The translations under genes were made by a program, and so were the position numbers. DNA of 64,000 bases from Roseococcus sp. SDR (GTDB lineage: Bacteria > Pseudomonadota > Alphaproteobacteria > Acetobacterales > Acetobacteraceae): positions 1-64,000 of the forward strand of contig NZ_JAHRCU010000023.1 of assembly GCF_019083995.1 (NCBI RefSeq), in the 5' to 3' direction. Below, piece after piece: positions 20,402-28,881 of this stretch. The notes under the pieces were generated by a model. That model had not been told where the DNA came from. It was given only the letters and a program-made list of their open reading frames with translations, and did no database searches. How positions within the stretch are numbered: the first letter of the stretch is position 1; each line of letters begins with the position of its first letter.

Positions 20402-21291
20402 ACATCGCGGAGCTCGACATCGACGTCGAGAAGATCCTGGCGCGCTACCGCGTCGAAGATGGCAAGGGCTTCCGGTTGAAGAAGCACGATCCGAGCGAGA
20501 CCGCGGGCCTCAAGCTCGACAAGAAGGATGCGGCCGAGTTGCTGCAATACGGTGTGGACCGGCTGAGCGCCCAGCAGGACATGCTCTACGCGCAGGACCG
20601 CTGGTCGGTGCTCTGCCTCTTCCAGGCGATGGATGCGGCGGGCAAGGATGGCACGATCAAGCACGTCTTCTCCGGCCTCAACCCGCAGGGCTGCCATGTG
20701 GTGAGCTTCAAGCAGCCGGGCCCGGTCGAGCTCGACCACGACTTTCTCTGGCGCCATGTGACCGCCCTGCCGACGCGCGGGCAGATCGGCATTCATAACC
20801 GCAGCTGGTACGAGGAGGTCCTGGTGGCGCGCGTCCACCCGCGCGTTCTGGCCGCCGAGAAGCTGCCCGATGCGCTGGTGACGAAGCACATCTGGGACGA
20901 GCGGCTGGAGGACATCGCGGGGTTCGAGCGCTACCTCGCGCGGCAGGGCGTGGTGGTGCTGAAGTTCTTCCTCAACGTCTCCAAGGCCGAGCAGAAGCGC
21001 CGCTTCCTAGCGCGTCTCGACGAGCCCGAGAAGAACTGGAAGTTCAGCGCGAGCGATGTGGCCGAGCGCCGCCACTGGGACGCCTACATGGATGCCTATG
21101 AGCAGGCGATCCGCGCGACGGCCAAGCCGCATAGCCCCTGGTATGTGGTGCCTGCGGACAACAAGTGGTTCACGCGCCTCATCGTGGTGGCAGCCATGAA
21201 CCGCGCGCTTTCGCGGCTGAAGCTGCACTACCCGGTGGTGACGGAAGCGCAGCGCGCGGCGCTTGCGGAAGCGCGGGCAGCGCTCGCATGA
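20398..21291 (+). CDS. ppk2: polyphosphate kinase 2 family protein
   Basis: 297 residues, normal for PPK2. The Walker A-like motif is FQAMDAAGKDGTIKHVFSGLNPQGC, followed by GQIGIHNRSWYEEVLVARVHP (the second catalytic region with Arg and Tyr) and WDERLEDIAGFERYL. Such enzymes move phosphate between polyphosphate and nucleotides. The class (NDP or NMP kinase) cannot be told by eye. The start ATG overlaps the MFS stop (ATGA) and the end overlaps the next gene by 4 bases, so 18,292-22,166 is probably one operon. Confidence 0.92.
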   Translation: MNIAELDIDVEKILARYRVEDGKGFRLKKHDPSETAGLKLDKKDAAELLQYGVDRLSAQQDMLYAQDRWSVLCLFQAMDAAGKDGTIKHVFSGLNPQGCHVVSFKQPGPVELDHDFLWRHVTALPTRGQIGIHNRSWYEEVLVARVHPRVLAAEKLPDALVTKHIWDERLEDIAGFERYLARQGVVVLKFFLNVSKAEQKRRFLARLDEPEKNWKFSASDVAERRHWDAYMDAYEQAIRATAKPHSPWYVVPADNKWFTRLIVVAAMNRALSRLKLHYPVVTEAQRAALAEARAALA

Positions 21292-22166
21292 CGCTCTACT
21301 TCGGCTACGGCTCCAACCTCGACGCACGGGACTGGAACGCCTTTTGCGAGCGCTGGGGCTTCGTCGGCGCGGAGCTTGTTCCCGTGTCCACCGCGTTGAT
21401 GCTCGATTGCGAGCTGGCCTTCGACCGTTATGCCGCTTCCCGCAGGGGCGGCGCGCTGAACCTGCGCGACCGGCCTGGCCAGGCCGTGGAGGGCGTCGTG
21501 TTCCGCGCGAACCGTGCCGCACTCTATGCACTCGACCGCAAGGAGGGAGCGCCCGCGCATTACCAGCGCCTCGACCGGCATGCCGTGCTTCCCGACGGGC
21601 ATGTGCTGCCCGTCATGACCTATGCCGGTCCGAGCCAGGGCTATCATGCACCGCATGAGGATTATGTGGGCGTGGTGCGGCGCGGTCAGGCGACGCACGG
21701 CATCGCGCATGCGATGATGGAGGCCGTGGCGCGCGATGGCGCACCACCGCTCACCATCCGGCACCTCTTTGTCTACGGCACCTTGATGCTGGGAGAGGCC
21801 AACGCGCATCACCTGGACGGGATCGCCCGCACGCCCGGCCTTGTGAGCGGGCGCCTGCATGATTGCGGCGCCTATCCTGCCTTGGGCCTGGAAGAGGGTG
21901 AGGTGAAGGGCGAACTGCTCGAGCTGCCGATTGAACGGCTCGCCGGCATGGACGCGCTGGAGGACGCGATGCCTGGCGGGGCGCCGGGCGGGATGTATCG
22001 CCGGAGCGTATTGCGCGTACGCACGGCCGCGGGCGTCATCCGCGCCTATGCTTATGTGATGGACGATGCAGCGCGTTTTCCGGTCATCGCTGCCGGGGAT
22101 TGGCGCAGCGTTGGCCATCGGCAAGCGGCCTGGGCGGAGTACGTGGCGCGCGGCGGGGAGGACTAG
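21288..22166 (+). CDS. tandem gamma-glutamylcyclotransferase-fold protein (two GGCT domains)
   Basis: 292 residues. The first half opens with YFGYGSNLDARDW, the YGSxL pocket of gamma-glutamylcyclotransferases. The second opens with HLFVYGTLMLGEANAH, the YGTL pocket of the AIG2/YtfP branch. Two members of the same fold are thus joined, each about 140 residues. The likely catalytic acid of each half is less certain, for example E in LEEGEVKGELLEL for the second. Substrates of either half are unknown. It overlaps ppk2 by 4 bases. Confidence 0.8.
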   Translation: MTLYFGYGSNLDARDWNAFCERWGFVGAELVPVSTALMLDCELAFDRYAASRRGGALNLRDRPGQAVEGVVFRANRAALYALDRKEGAPAHYQRLDRHAVLPDGHVLPVMTYAGPSQGYHAPHEDYVGVVRRGQATHGIAHAMMEAVARDGAPPLTIRHLFVYGTLMLGEANAHHLDGIARTPGLVSGRLHDCGAYPALGLEEGEVKGELLELPIERLAGMDALEDAMPGGAPGGMYRRSVLRVRTAAGVIRAYAYVMDDAARFPVIAAGDWRSVGHRQAAWAEYVARGGED

Positions 22167-22170
22167 GAAA

Positions 22171-22261
<91 letters not shown>

Positions 22262-22844
22262 GGCTGCCGCATTGCGGCGTCCGCCCGTGAGGGCGGTCGT
22301 GGCGTCGCCTAATTGCCCCGATGGGCGGCAGGACGCAAGGGGACCCGGTGGCTGGTGCCCGATTTGAACTGAGAACGCGGCAGCGCGTCCCGTACGCGGA
22401 ACGGAGGCCACCTGCCGGTGGCGCCATGCCTGGGAAGTGGAACGTCCGCGAGGACCTGTCGTAGCCCGATGAGTACAAGCGCTCGACCTCCCAGGCACGA
22501 CAGAGGGCGTTGCCCAATCGGACGCCGCGCGGAGCGCCACTTTCGGCCCCTGGCTCGGCCGCCCGCTCACCTTGATGGCCGGCATGGTCCTGGCGGTACC
22601 CAGCCTGATGAAGGTGATCCAGCCCGACCCACGCGCCGCGGCGGCGGGGGTCTAGACCCGCACCGCACTGACCATTGCGTTTTGCAAGCCGGCCGAAGGT
22701 TTCTTGCATTTTGCGACGCATTTGGGGGCAGATGCTGACACAGCGCCCAAAGCTCCGACCATATTTCTTTTATAATCAACGAATTATGCGGATGGCCCAG
22801 GCTTTGCTCCTTGAGGATCAGACTACCAACCGAAGGAGCACCCC
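22262..22844. other. 583-bp gap without a supportable gene
   Basis: Only short frames occur, on both strands, and none resembles a protein. One plus-strand frame ending at 22,654 has a hydrophobic stretch (LMAGMVLAVPSLMKVIQPDP) with no good start, possibly a remnant. A strong -10 type TATAAT is at 22771-22776 in an AT-rich patch, about 70 bases before the small gene at 22845. No clear -35 is visible. Confidence 0.5.
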
Positions 22845-22973
22845 ATGTCCCAGATGACTGAAGCCGCCCGCGGTGACATCGCCCTGACCATCCTCCGCCT
22901 CGTCGTCCTCGGCACGGCCAGCACCCTGGTCGGCGTCCTGGCTCACATCGCCTGGCGCGCCCTCAGCCAGTAA
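22845..22973 (+). CDS. 42-residue single-span membrane protein
   Basis: I do not recognise it. It encodes MSQMTEAARGDIALTILRLV followed by a hydrophobic run (VLGTASTLVGVLAHIAW) and ends ALSQ. A GAAGGAG site lies 7 bases before the ATG, and a TATAAT box lies about 70 bases ahead, so it has its own expression signals in an otherwise empty gap. The codon positions are GC-rich at third bases like real genes nearby. One helix with a short polar N-terminus suggests an inner-membrane small protein. Confidence 0.6.
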   Translation: MSQMTEAARGDIALTILRLVVLGTASTLVGVLAHIAWRALSQ

Positions 22974-23034
22974 GCCCCCCCCATTCGGGCACAACCTTCT
23001 CGCCGGGTTCCCCTCCCCAATCCCCCCTGGCGCC

Positions 23035-25356
23035 TCAACGACCAAGCAATCCCCTGAGCAGGTTGTTGATGGAAGGTTGAGCCTGACCTGGCGGGGCCGG
23101 TGCTGCACTCGGCACCGGCCCCTCCCGACCCCCCCGCGCGATCCTCAGCGTCCCCGCGCAATCCGGCATGATCCCCGTGCCGGCCCCCCCACCGGGCGCC
23201 CCGAGCAGACTGCCCACCGCCCCCTCGGTCAGGGCAGCGAGTTCAAGGCGTGGCGCCGCCAGCGTTCCCCCGAGCGGGATCGGCGCCCGCACCCGCACCC
23301 CGGCCAACCGCAAATCCCCCTGCATGCGGATGGCCAGCGTCTCGTCGCGCAAGCTCATCCCCCCCTCGCCGGCGAGACGTCCCGCGGCCCCATCCAGATA
23401 GAAGGCGCTGAAGCGCACAAGGCCGCGGTCCGCTTCACCTCGGAGCGCGAGGCACGTGACGGGCACGCCACCCGCAAAGCCGGGAAGCTGCGCCAGCGCC
23501 TGCGCCGGTCCGCCGCTCAGCCGACCCTCCGTCATCGCCAGCCCGAAATGCCCCGTCGCTGTCGCCGCAATGGCCCGCCAGTCGGGGCCCTCACCCCTCA
23601 GGTTGACGTCCAGATCCGTGCGGCCAGAGAGCGGGCCAGGCAGGCCGAAGGCACCCAGCAGCGCCGCCGGATCCAGCCCTTGGCCGCCGCCGCTGATCTG
23701 TAGTGCAGGCGCGGCGCCTGTCGTATCGGCGGCCAGCGCGAGTGAGAGCCTCCCGCCCGGCAAGCTGGCAGCAAAGGGGTCGAGGCGCGCGCGGCCGGCC
23801 TGGTTCACGAAGCGGCCATCAACCTGCCGCACCCGCAACTCCCGCCCGATCACCTCGCCCAGGGCGAAGGTGACATCGGCATCGAAAAGGCGGAGCGCTG
23901 CCAGGTCGAGCGGCCGATCAGGAATCACCCGGCCGGATGGCGGCGGTGCCGCCGGCGCCGGTGCCGCGGCGACGGGCGCGTCCGTTGATGGTGGCGCCGG
24001 CAGGCGCAGCGCGTTCAGGTCAAGCCGTGTCGAGGTGATGCGCCCCGTGACCGAGGGCCGCGGCGCCCAGCGCCACTCCAGCGCCCCCGCCAGATCCCCG
24101 CCGGACGAGCCGAGCGCGAATTCGCCGAGCCGCACCCCCTCGCCGAACATCGGCCCGAGCCCGGTGAAGGCGGCGCTCAGGCTCGCCTCGCGCAGCGGCG
24201 GCAAGGCCCGGCCGGCCATGGTCGAGAGCCGCGCCAACTCGGGCACCGATGCCGAAAGCCGCAGCGCGCCGGGCCATTCGCCGATCAGGCTGGCCGCCGC
24301 GTCGCCCATCGCGAGGCGAAGCGCCAGCGGCGCCGGCCTCCCCGCGATCAGCGCGGCGGGTCGCGCTTCGGCGGTCAGCGTCACCGCTTCGCCCCGGATG
24401 CGCGCTTGCGCCTCCAGTGTGAGCGGTGCGTCCTGGCCGGCCTGGATGAAGCGCGCGCTGGCCAGGGTCACGCCGCCCACCTCGCCGCCCGCGATCTCGC
24501 CGTCCAGCCCGGCCAGCCGTGCCGTCCCCCCCGTCACCTCCACCGCCGCGCGCAGGGTGAGGCCGGTCAGCGCCGGCAGCGGGCGCCCGGCCAGCGGGGC
24601 GAGCGCATCGAGGCGTGGAACCTCCGCGCGCAACGCCGCGCGCCAATCGCCGCTGGCCTGCCGCCCCTCCGCCGTCAGCCGGAGGCCGGGAAGGGCGGCG
24701 GTGAGCTGGAAGGGCCAGGGCGCCGGTCCGTTCCAGGCCGCGGGTGCGCCGAGGCGCCCCTCGATCCGCGCCTCCGTGCCGCGTGCGGTGAGACGCGCCG
24801 CGAGGTCGAGCGGTGTGCCAGGGCCGCTGCCGGTCAGGCGCAGCTCGGGCAGGCTCACCGTCTCCCCACTTGCCGTCACCTGCCAGTCGCGGAGCGTCAC
24901 GGCGCGCAGGTCGAGCTCCATCGGGCGCGCGGGCGCGGTGGCGGGCGCTGGGGCGGTGGGTGCCGGTTCCGCTGCGGGTGGGCGGGCGAAGCGCCAGTTC
25001 TCGCGCTCCAACAGGAGTTTTCCGCCCTCCAGGCGCAGATGCGCCAGCTCGATGCGGCCTGAGAGCAATGGCAGAAGCGCGAGGCGCAATTCGGCTTGCG
25101 CGATGCGCAGCATCTCAGGCGCGCTGCCGCCGGGCAGGTTCGCGAGCACCAGCCCCTCGGCGGCAAGGGTAGGACTCAGGGCGGGGGCGAGGTGCAGCCG
25201 TCCTTCGATGCGGAATTCCCGGCCCGTGGCGCGCTGCACCGCCTCGACCACCCGTGGGCGGAAGGCGTCGGCGTCGAAGAACAGGACAAAGCCCGCGAGG
25301 ACGAGCAGCGGCAGCGCGAGGATCAGGCCCAGCGCCAGGAGGAGCGCGCGCTTCAC
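23035..25356 (-). CDS. AsmA family protein
   Basis: 773 residues. One N-terminal membrane helix (ALLLALGLILALPLLVLAGFVLFF) leads into the AsmA opening FRPRVVEAVQRATGREFRIEGRLHLAPALSPTLAAEGLVLAN. A long repetitive beta-rich body follows, and then the AsmA C-terminal region with TEGRLSGGPAQALAQLPGF. AsmA-like proteins are thought to form bridges for lipid movement between inner and outer membrane. The GTG start at 25356 overlaps the rluC-type stop by 4 bases, so the two are co-translated. Confidence 0.88.
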   Translation of the reverse strand: MKRALLLALGLILALPLLVLAGFVLFFDADAFRPRVVEAVQRATGREFRIEGRLHLAPALSPTLAAEGLVLANLPGGSAPEMLRIAQAELRLALLPLLSGRIELAHLRLEGGKLLLERENWRFARPPAAEPAPTAPAPATAPARPMELDLRAVTLRDWQVTASGETVSLPELRLTGSGPGTPLDLAARLTARGTEARIEGRLGAPAAWNGPAPWPFQLTAALPGLRLTAEGRQASGDWRAALRAEVPRLDALAPLAGRPLPALTGLTLRAAVEVTGGTARLAGLDGEIAGGEVGGVTLASARFIQAGQDAPLTLEAQARIRGEAVTLTAEARPAALIAGRPAPLALRLAMGDAAASLIGEWPGALRLSASVPELARLSTMAGRALPPLREASLSAAFTGLGPMFGEGVRLGEFALGSSGGDLAGALEWRWAPRPSVTGRITSTRLDLNALRLPAPPSTDAPVAAAPAPAAPPPSGRVIPDRPLDLAALRLFDADVTFALGEVIGRELRVRQVDGRFVNQAGRARLDPFAASLPGGRLSLALAADTTGAAPALQISGGGQGLDPAALLGAFGLPGPLSGRTDLDVNLRGEGPDWRAIAATATGHFGLAMTEGRLSGGPAQALAQLPGFAGGVPVTCLALRGEADRGLVRFSAFYLDGAAGRLAGEGGMSLRDETLAIRMQGDLRLAGVRVRAPIPLGGTLAAPRLELAALTEGAVGSLLGAPGGGAGTGIMPDCAGTLRIARGGREGPVPSAAPAPPGQAQPSINNLLRGLLGR

Positions 25357-26339
25357 GTTCCGCGCCGCGGCGGGCGGGGGGCCGGATTGTCGAACCCGAA
25401 GAAGCGCATCGTCTCCTGGAAATGTGCGGGCGGCGCGGCGCTGACCTCGAGCCATCCGCCCTCGGGATGGGGCAGGCGAAGGGCCCGCGCATGCAGGTGC
25501 AAGCTGCCGGACAGCCCTTCGAGATGCGCGGCCTGCCCACCATATTTGCCATCACCCAGGATGGGCGTCTTGAGCGCCTCGGCGCAGTGGACCCGCAACT
25601 GGTGCGTGCGTCCGGTCTGCGGGCGCAGTTCGAGGAAGGCGGCGCGGTGCTTGGCCGCCTCCAGGACCTGGTAGTCGGTCACCGCGCGCATCCCGGCATC
25701 GCCCTTTTCGGCGGGCGCGGTGCGCTCGCCGCCGCGGCCCTGCGCCTGCGCGCCCACGAGGCGCATCAGCGGCATGGTGATGCGGCCGAGCGCGATCTGC
25801 GGCTCGCCCACCACCACGGCCCAATAGGTCTTCTCCATGTCCCGCCCACGGAACGCCTTGGCCAGATGGGCGGCGGCGGAGACAGAGCGCGCCACCACCA
25901 GGACGCCCGATGTGTCACGGTCGAGCCGGTGGACCAGGCGCGGCTTCTCCCCCTCCGTCGCGAAGGCTTCCAGCATTCCGTCCAGATGCTTCTTGATGCC
26001 TGGCCCGCCCTGTACGGCGAGGCCGGGCGGCTTGTTGAGCACGATCAGGCTGGCATCCCGATACAGCACCATGGCGTGCATCTCGGCCACTGCGGCGTCC
26101 GTGAGCGGCCGCGGCTCGGCCTTGGGCGCGGGGGCGGTTGGCATCGGCGGCACCCGCAGTTCCTGGCCGGCGAGGAGGCGGGTGTTCGCCTCGGCCCGCT
26201 TGCCGTCCACACGGATCTGCCCGGTGCGCAGCATCTTCTGCAACGCGCCTTGCGTAAGGGCGGGAAAGCGCCGCTTGAGCCAGCGGTCGAGGCGGGTGTC
26301 GTCTTCCGCCAGGGGGACTTTGAGTGTGGTGATGGACAT
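25353..26339 (-). CDS. rluC: RluA-family pseudouridine synthase (RluC-like)
   Basis: 328 residues. An N-terminal S4 domain (DDTRLDRWLKRRFPALTQGALQKMLRTGQIRVDGKRAEANTRLLAGQEL) is followed by the synthase domain with PRLVHRLDRDTSGVLVVAR, whose Asp is catalytic, and by LRPQTGRTHQLRVHCA. S4 plus RluA points to 23S rRNA modification, most likely positions 955/2504/2580 as in RluC, though RluD is possible. It is the first gene of the leftward pair with the AsmA gene. Confidence 0.85.
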   Translation of the reverse strand: MSITTLKVPLAEDDTRLDRWLKRRFPALTQGALQKMLRTGQIRVDGKRAEANTRLLAGQELRVPPMPTAPAPKAEPRPLTDAAVAEMHAMVLYRDASLIVLNKPPGLAVQGGPGIKKHLDGMLEAFATEGEKPRLVHRLDRDTSGVLVVARSVSAAAHLAKAFRGRDMEKTYWAVVVGEPQIALGRITMPLMRLVGAQAQGRGGERTAPAEKGDAGMRAVTDYQVLEAAKHRAAFLELRPQTGRTHQLRVHCAEALKTPILGDGKYGGQAAHLEGLSGSLHLHARALRLPHPEGGWLEVSAAPPAHFQETMRFFGFDNPAPRPPRRGT

Positions 26340-26448
26340 CGCTGCCCTCTAGCAGGTTTCCAAGGCCATGGGGTGCCCGCCCCTTGCACCGATGCGGAAG
26401 GCGGTTCCATGCTGACGGCATACATGGAAGGCAAAAAGGAGAAGCACC

Positions 26449-26988
26449 ATGCAACGCCGTTTTCTCGTCACCGCGCTGCCCGCCGTTCTCGCGGCGCCGC
26501 TGCTCGCCGGCTGCGTGTCCGAGCAGCGCTACAACCAGCTGCAGACCGCCTATAACCAGCTGCAGGCGCGCTATACCGCCGATGAGGCGACGATCCAGCT
26601 GCTGGAAGGCCGGCTGAAGGTCACGATGACCGACCGCATCCTCTTCTCCTCCGGCGGCTATCACATCGATCGTCGCGCCCAGGAGGCCCTGGGCAAGATG
26701 ATCCCGACGCTGCAGGGCCTGCAGAACACGCGCATCATCGTGGAAGGCTACACCGACACGACGCCGGTGGGCGCCGAGCTCCGCCGCCAGGGCATCACCA
26801 CCAACCTCGACCTCTCCTCGCGCCGCGCCGACACGGTGGCCGACAGCCTGATCCGTCAGGGCGCGCCGCGGAACCTGGTCTCGGCCGATGGCCGTGGCGA
26901 GGCGAACCCGATCGCCTCCAACGACACGCCGGCCGGGCGCGCGCAGAACCGCCGGATCGAGATCACGCTGGTCGGCCCCGGGACCTGA
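26449..26988 (+). CDS. OmpA-family lipoprotein
   Basis: 179 residues. Lipoprotein signal with lipobox LLAGC (Cys about 23), a coiled-coil spacer (YNQLQTAYNQLQARYTADEATIQLLEGRLKV), then an OmpA-like domain with ILFSSGGYHIDRRAQEAL and VEGYTDTTPVG and the closing NRRIEITLVG. The position that contacts diaminopimelate in Pal is kept as Asp, and the later Arg lies in SSRRADTVADSL. It probably tethers the outer membrane to peptidoglycan. AGGAG lies 7 bases before the ATG. Confidence 0.88.
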   Translation: MQRRFLVTALPAVLAAPLLAGCVSEQRYNQLQTAYNQLQARYTADEATIQLLEGRLKVTMTDRILFSSGGYHIDRRAQEALGKMIPTLQGLQNTRIIVEGYTDTTPVGAELRRQGITTNLDLSSRRADTVADSLIRQGAPRNLVSADGRGEANPIASNDTPAGRAQNRRIEITLVGPGT

Positions 26989-27005
26989 TCCGGACCGATC
27001 GTCGG

Positions 27006-27033
27006 ACGGCCGTTTCCGGGAGGGGGCGGCCGT
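27006..27033 (+). terminator. hairpin after the OmpA-like lipoprotein gene
   Basis: 7-bp stem ACGGCCG/CGGCCGT with a 14-base loop, 17 bases after the stop codon. The T-run is poor (GCGTTTCTG follows), so termination is likely but not certain. Confidence 0.45.
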
Positions 27034-27059
27034 TCGCGTTTCTGCGGGTGGGAAGAGGC

Positions 27060-27104
27060 TGGTGCCGACTCGGGGAATCGAACCCCGGACCTACTGATTA
27101 CGAA
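27060..27104 (-). pseudogene. 3' half of a split tRNA-Thr(CGT)
   Basis: Read on the minus strand this is a perfect tRNA 3' part: anticodon loop TTCGTAA, stem strand TCAGT, variable region AGGTC, T-arm CCGGG-TTCGATT-CCCGG-like, acceptor strand AGTCGGC, discriminator A and CCA. Nothing to its right (upstream on this strand) resembles a D-arm or a 5' acceptor strand. The missing 5' half, with acceptor strand GCCGACT that pairs exactly with AGTCGGC and stem strand ACTGA that pairs exactly with TCAGT, lies 25 kb away at 52,281-52,317. Confidence 0.9.
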
Positions 27105-27109
27105 TCGGT
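27093..27109. repeat. attL
   Basis: On the minus strand this reads ACCGA-TTCGTAA-TCAGT. The right part is chromosomal tRNA-Thr (stem strand TCAGT) and the left part comes from the element. The core shared with attR is the 11 bases 27096-27106, which contain the whole anticodon loop. Confidence 0.85.
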
Positions 27110-27137
27110 TTCCTTGCTTCCCATATATCTGCATTAT

Positions 27138-27197
27138 GCAGACTTTCTCCCCTGTTTTTTGCCATCCAAACCACTCAAAAGATTTGGGAAAGTCTGC
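27138..27197. repeat. 10-bp inverted repeat near the left end
   Basis: GCAGACTTTC (27138-27147) and GAAAGTCTGC (27188-27197) are perfect inverted copies 40 bases apart, between attL and the integrase gene. A binding site for an excision or integration cofactor is possible. Confidence 0.5.
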
Positions 27198-27244
27198 CTT
27201 TTAGGTCTGGATGTCTGTATGCCAGGGAAAGCCTTATGTGGCCT

Positions 27245-27298
27245 GATTTGACAACATCTGTTGTCTGGCCCGTTGTCTGAAACCCATGGATGTTGTCT
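27245..27298. repeat. left arm-type sites (TGTTGTCT repeats)
   Basis: A 23-base sequence here (27245-27267, starting GATTTGACAACATC) is identical to 52068-52090 near the right end. The subunit GTTGTCT recurs at 27261, 27272 and 27292, and on the right at 52084 and 52095, with an inverted copy near 52259. The arrangement fits arm-type binding sites of a tyrosine recombinase. Its own gene begins inside the left set. Confidence 0.7.
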
Positions 27299-28645
27299 AA
27301 GACGTCTATGGGAGCCTTCAGAGAACCTTTGTCGTATCGGGAATTGGCGGAGGCCATGGACCGACCCTTCACGGGTCAGGAGGACATCTTCGTTGGTGGG
27401 GTGTCAGGCCTCTCGGTCCGCAGGGGTGCGAAGGGGGCTTCTTGGGTTCTGCGCGGCCGTATCAAAGGGGCGACCACGGTTCGGACATGGACGCTTGCTG
27501 GATATGATGACCTGAACCTTCGGGAAGCCCGTGAGCGTGCTGCTGCTGCGCTTCAGATGGCTCGTGACGGCACTGACCCAGCGCCGTGGTTGTCTGGTCT
27601 ATCGGGTGCGAATTCCAGGAAGCCTAAGGCTCCTCCTGTGGAGGTTCGGAAGCCTGTCCCGTATCGGGAAGCCTTGGAATCCTTTTTGAAAGAGAAGGCG
27701 CAGACCACGGTCGAGGCGACTGTGAGGAGCTACAAAAGTGACCTCATGCACTCGGATGTGGTGTCGGCATTCCAGACCATGGATGACATCACAGTTGATG
27801 GGCTTCAGGGGGTCGTGGATAGTCTGACGAAGCGGGGGAAGCGGACCCAAGCCATCAATGTGCGGCGGAACCTGCTCACTCTCCTGAGGTGGGCGGCGAC
27901 GGTTCCGAGCATCAGGTTTTCCCGTGACCGCATTGCGACCCTTGAGGAAGAGACTGCGGTCGGACAGGTCTCAAAGAAGATGGCCAGGAACCAAAAGGCC
28001 GAGCGTTTGCCATCCCTTGAAGCAATGTCGGAGTTCCTATGGAAGCTCGATGCGGCATCCGCGCCCGTGCACATGAAGCTCGGTCTCGTGATGCTCGCCT
28101 TGACAGGCCAACGCATCAAAACCCTTCGCGAAGCCGAGGCGGGATGGTTCAAAGATGGTCATTGGGAAATCCCTGGTCGCGCTATGAAGAGCGGACGGGA
28201 CCACGCCATTCCGCTTGGGCCTTTTGGGTTGGCCGTGTCTGAGGCGCTCGTGAAATCAGCGCCCACCGACCCGAGCGGCAAGGGTCTTCTGTTCCCAGGT
28301 CGCCACATCGAGACCCAGGATGACGATGAGGAACCAACGGCCAAGGCGATGACATATCGTCCGTTCAACGAACTCTGCCATGAAGCTCTTGGTGACAGCC
28401 TGCACCCGCTCAGGCACGCATTTGCGACATACGGCGAAGCTCGCCTTGGCTTAGAAAGGCTAACTCTCCAGGCCCTGATGGACCACAGCGAACGCAGTGT
28501 GTTTGAGAGGGCCTATGCTCACGGCAAGAGAACAGAACTCATGCGTTCTGCCCTTGTCTCCTGGGAAATTTGGTTCTTGAACATCTCACGACGAGAAGAA
28601 CATCTCCCCCGTTTTCTGCCAGACCTGCCTGTCCCCAGACTGTGA
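27290..28645 (+). CDS. tyrosine recombinase / phage-type integrase
   Basis: 451 residues. A core-binding region (about 120-215; YREALESFLKEKAQTTVEATVRSYKSDL) precedes the catalytic domain. I see Arg I in TGQRIKTLR (about 273), the HxxR box in LHPLRHAFATYG (about 370) and the nucleophile Tyr in FERAYAHG (about 408). It is the integrase expected for the split tRNA site, lying about 180 bases inside attL and overlapping arm-type repeats, so its product may repress its own gene. ATG 27308 is an alternative start. Confidence 0.88.
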   Translation: MLSKTSMGAFREPLSYRELAEAMDRPFTGQEDIFVGGVSGLSVRRGAKGASWVLRGRIKGATTVRTWTLAGYDDLNLREARERAAAALQMARDGTDPAPWLSGLSGANSRKPKAPPVEVRKPVPYREALESFLKEKAQTTVEATVRSYKSDLMHSDVVSAFQTMDDITVDGLQGVVDSLTKRGKRTQAINVRRNLLTLLRWAATVPSIRFSRDRIATLEEETAVGQVSKKMARNQKAERLPSLEAMSEFLWKLDAASAPVHMKLGLVMLALTGQRIKTLREAEAGWFKDGHWEIPGRAMKSGRDHAIPLGPFGLAVSEALVKSAPTDPSGKGLLFPGRHIETQDDDEEPTAKAMTYRPFNELCHEALGDSLHPLRHAFATYGEARLGLERLTLQALMDHSERSVFERAYAHGKRTELMRSALVSWEIWFLNISRREEHLPRFLPDLPVPRL

Positions 28646-28881
28646 GAAGGCCCTCCGAGCCCGGCATGTTCGACTGGCTTCATTCAACACCGGGGCGTCC
28701 CGGTCACACATGAAACTGGACGCTTGTCGTCCGCGTGCGCTACTCAATCGCCATGACCTTCGTTTTGCGAACACGCATAGCCTGAGCTCGACGGCGCGCC
28801 CGTGCTCTCCGCCTTGCGGAAATACAGCACAGGCCGCCGACTGACCAACTCACGCTTGCCGCTTCGGAAGGTTATGCCGCC

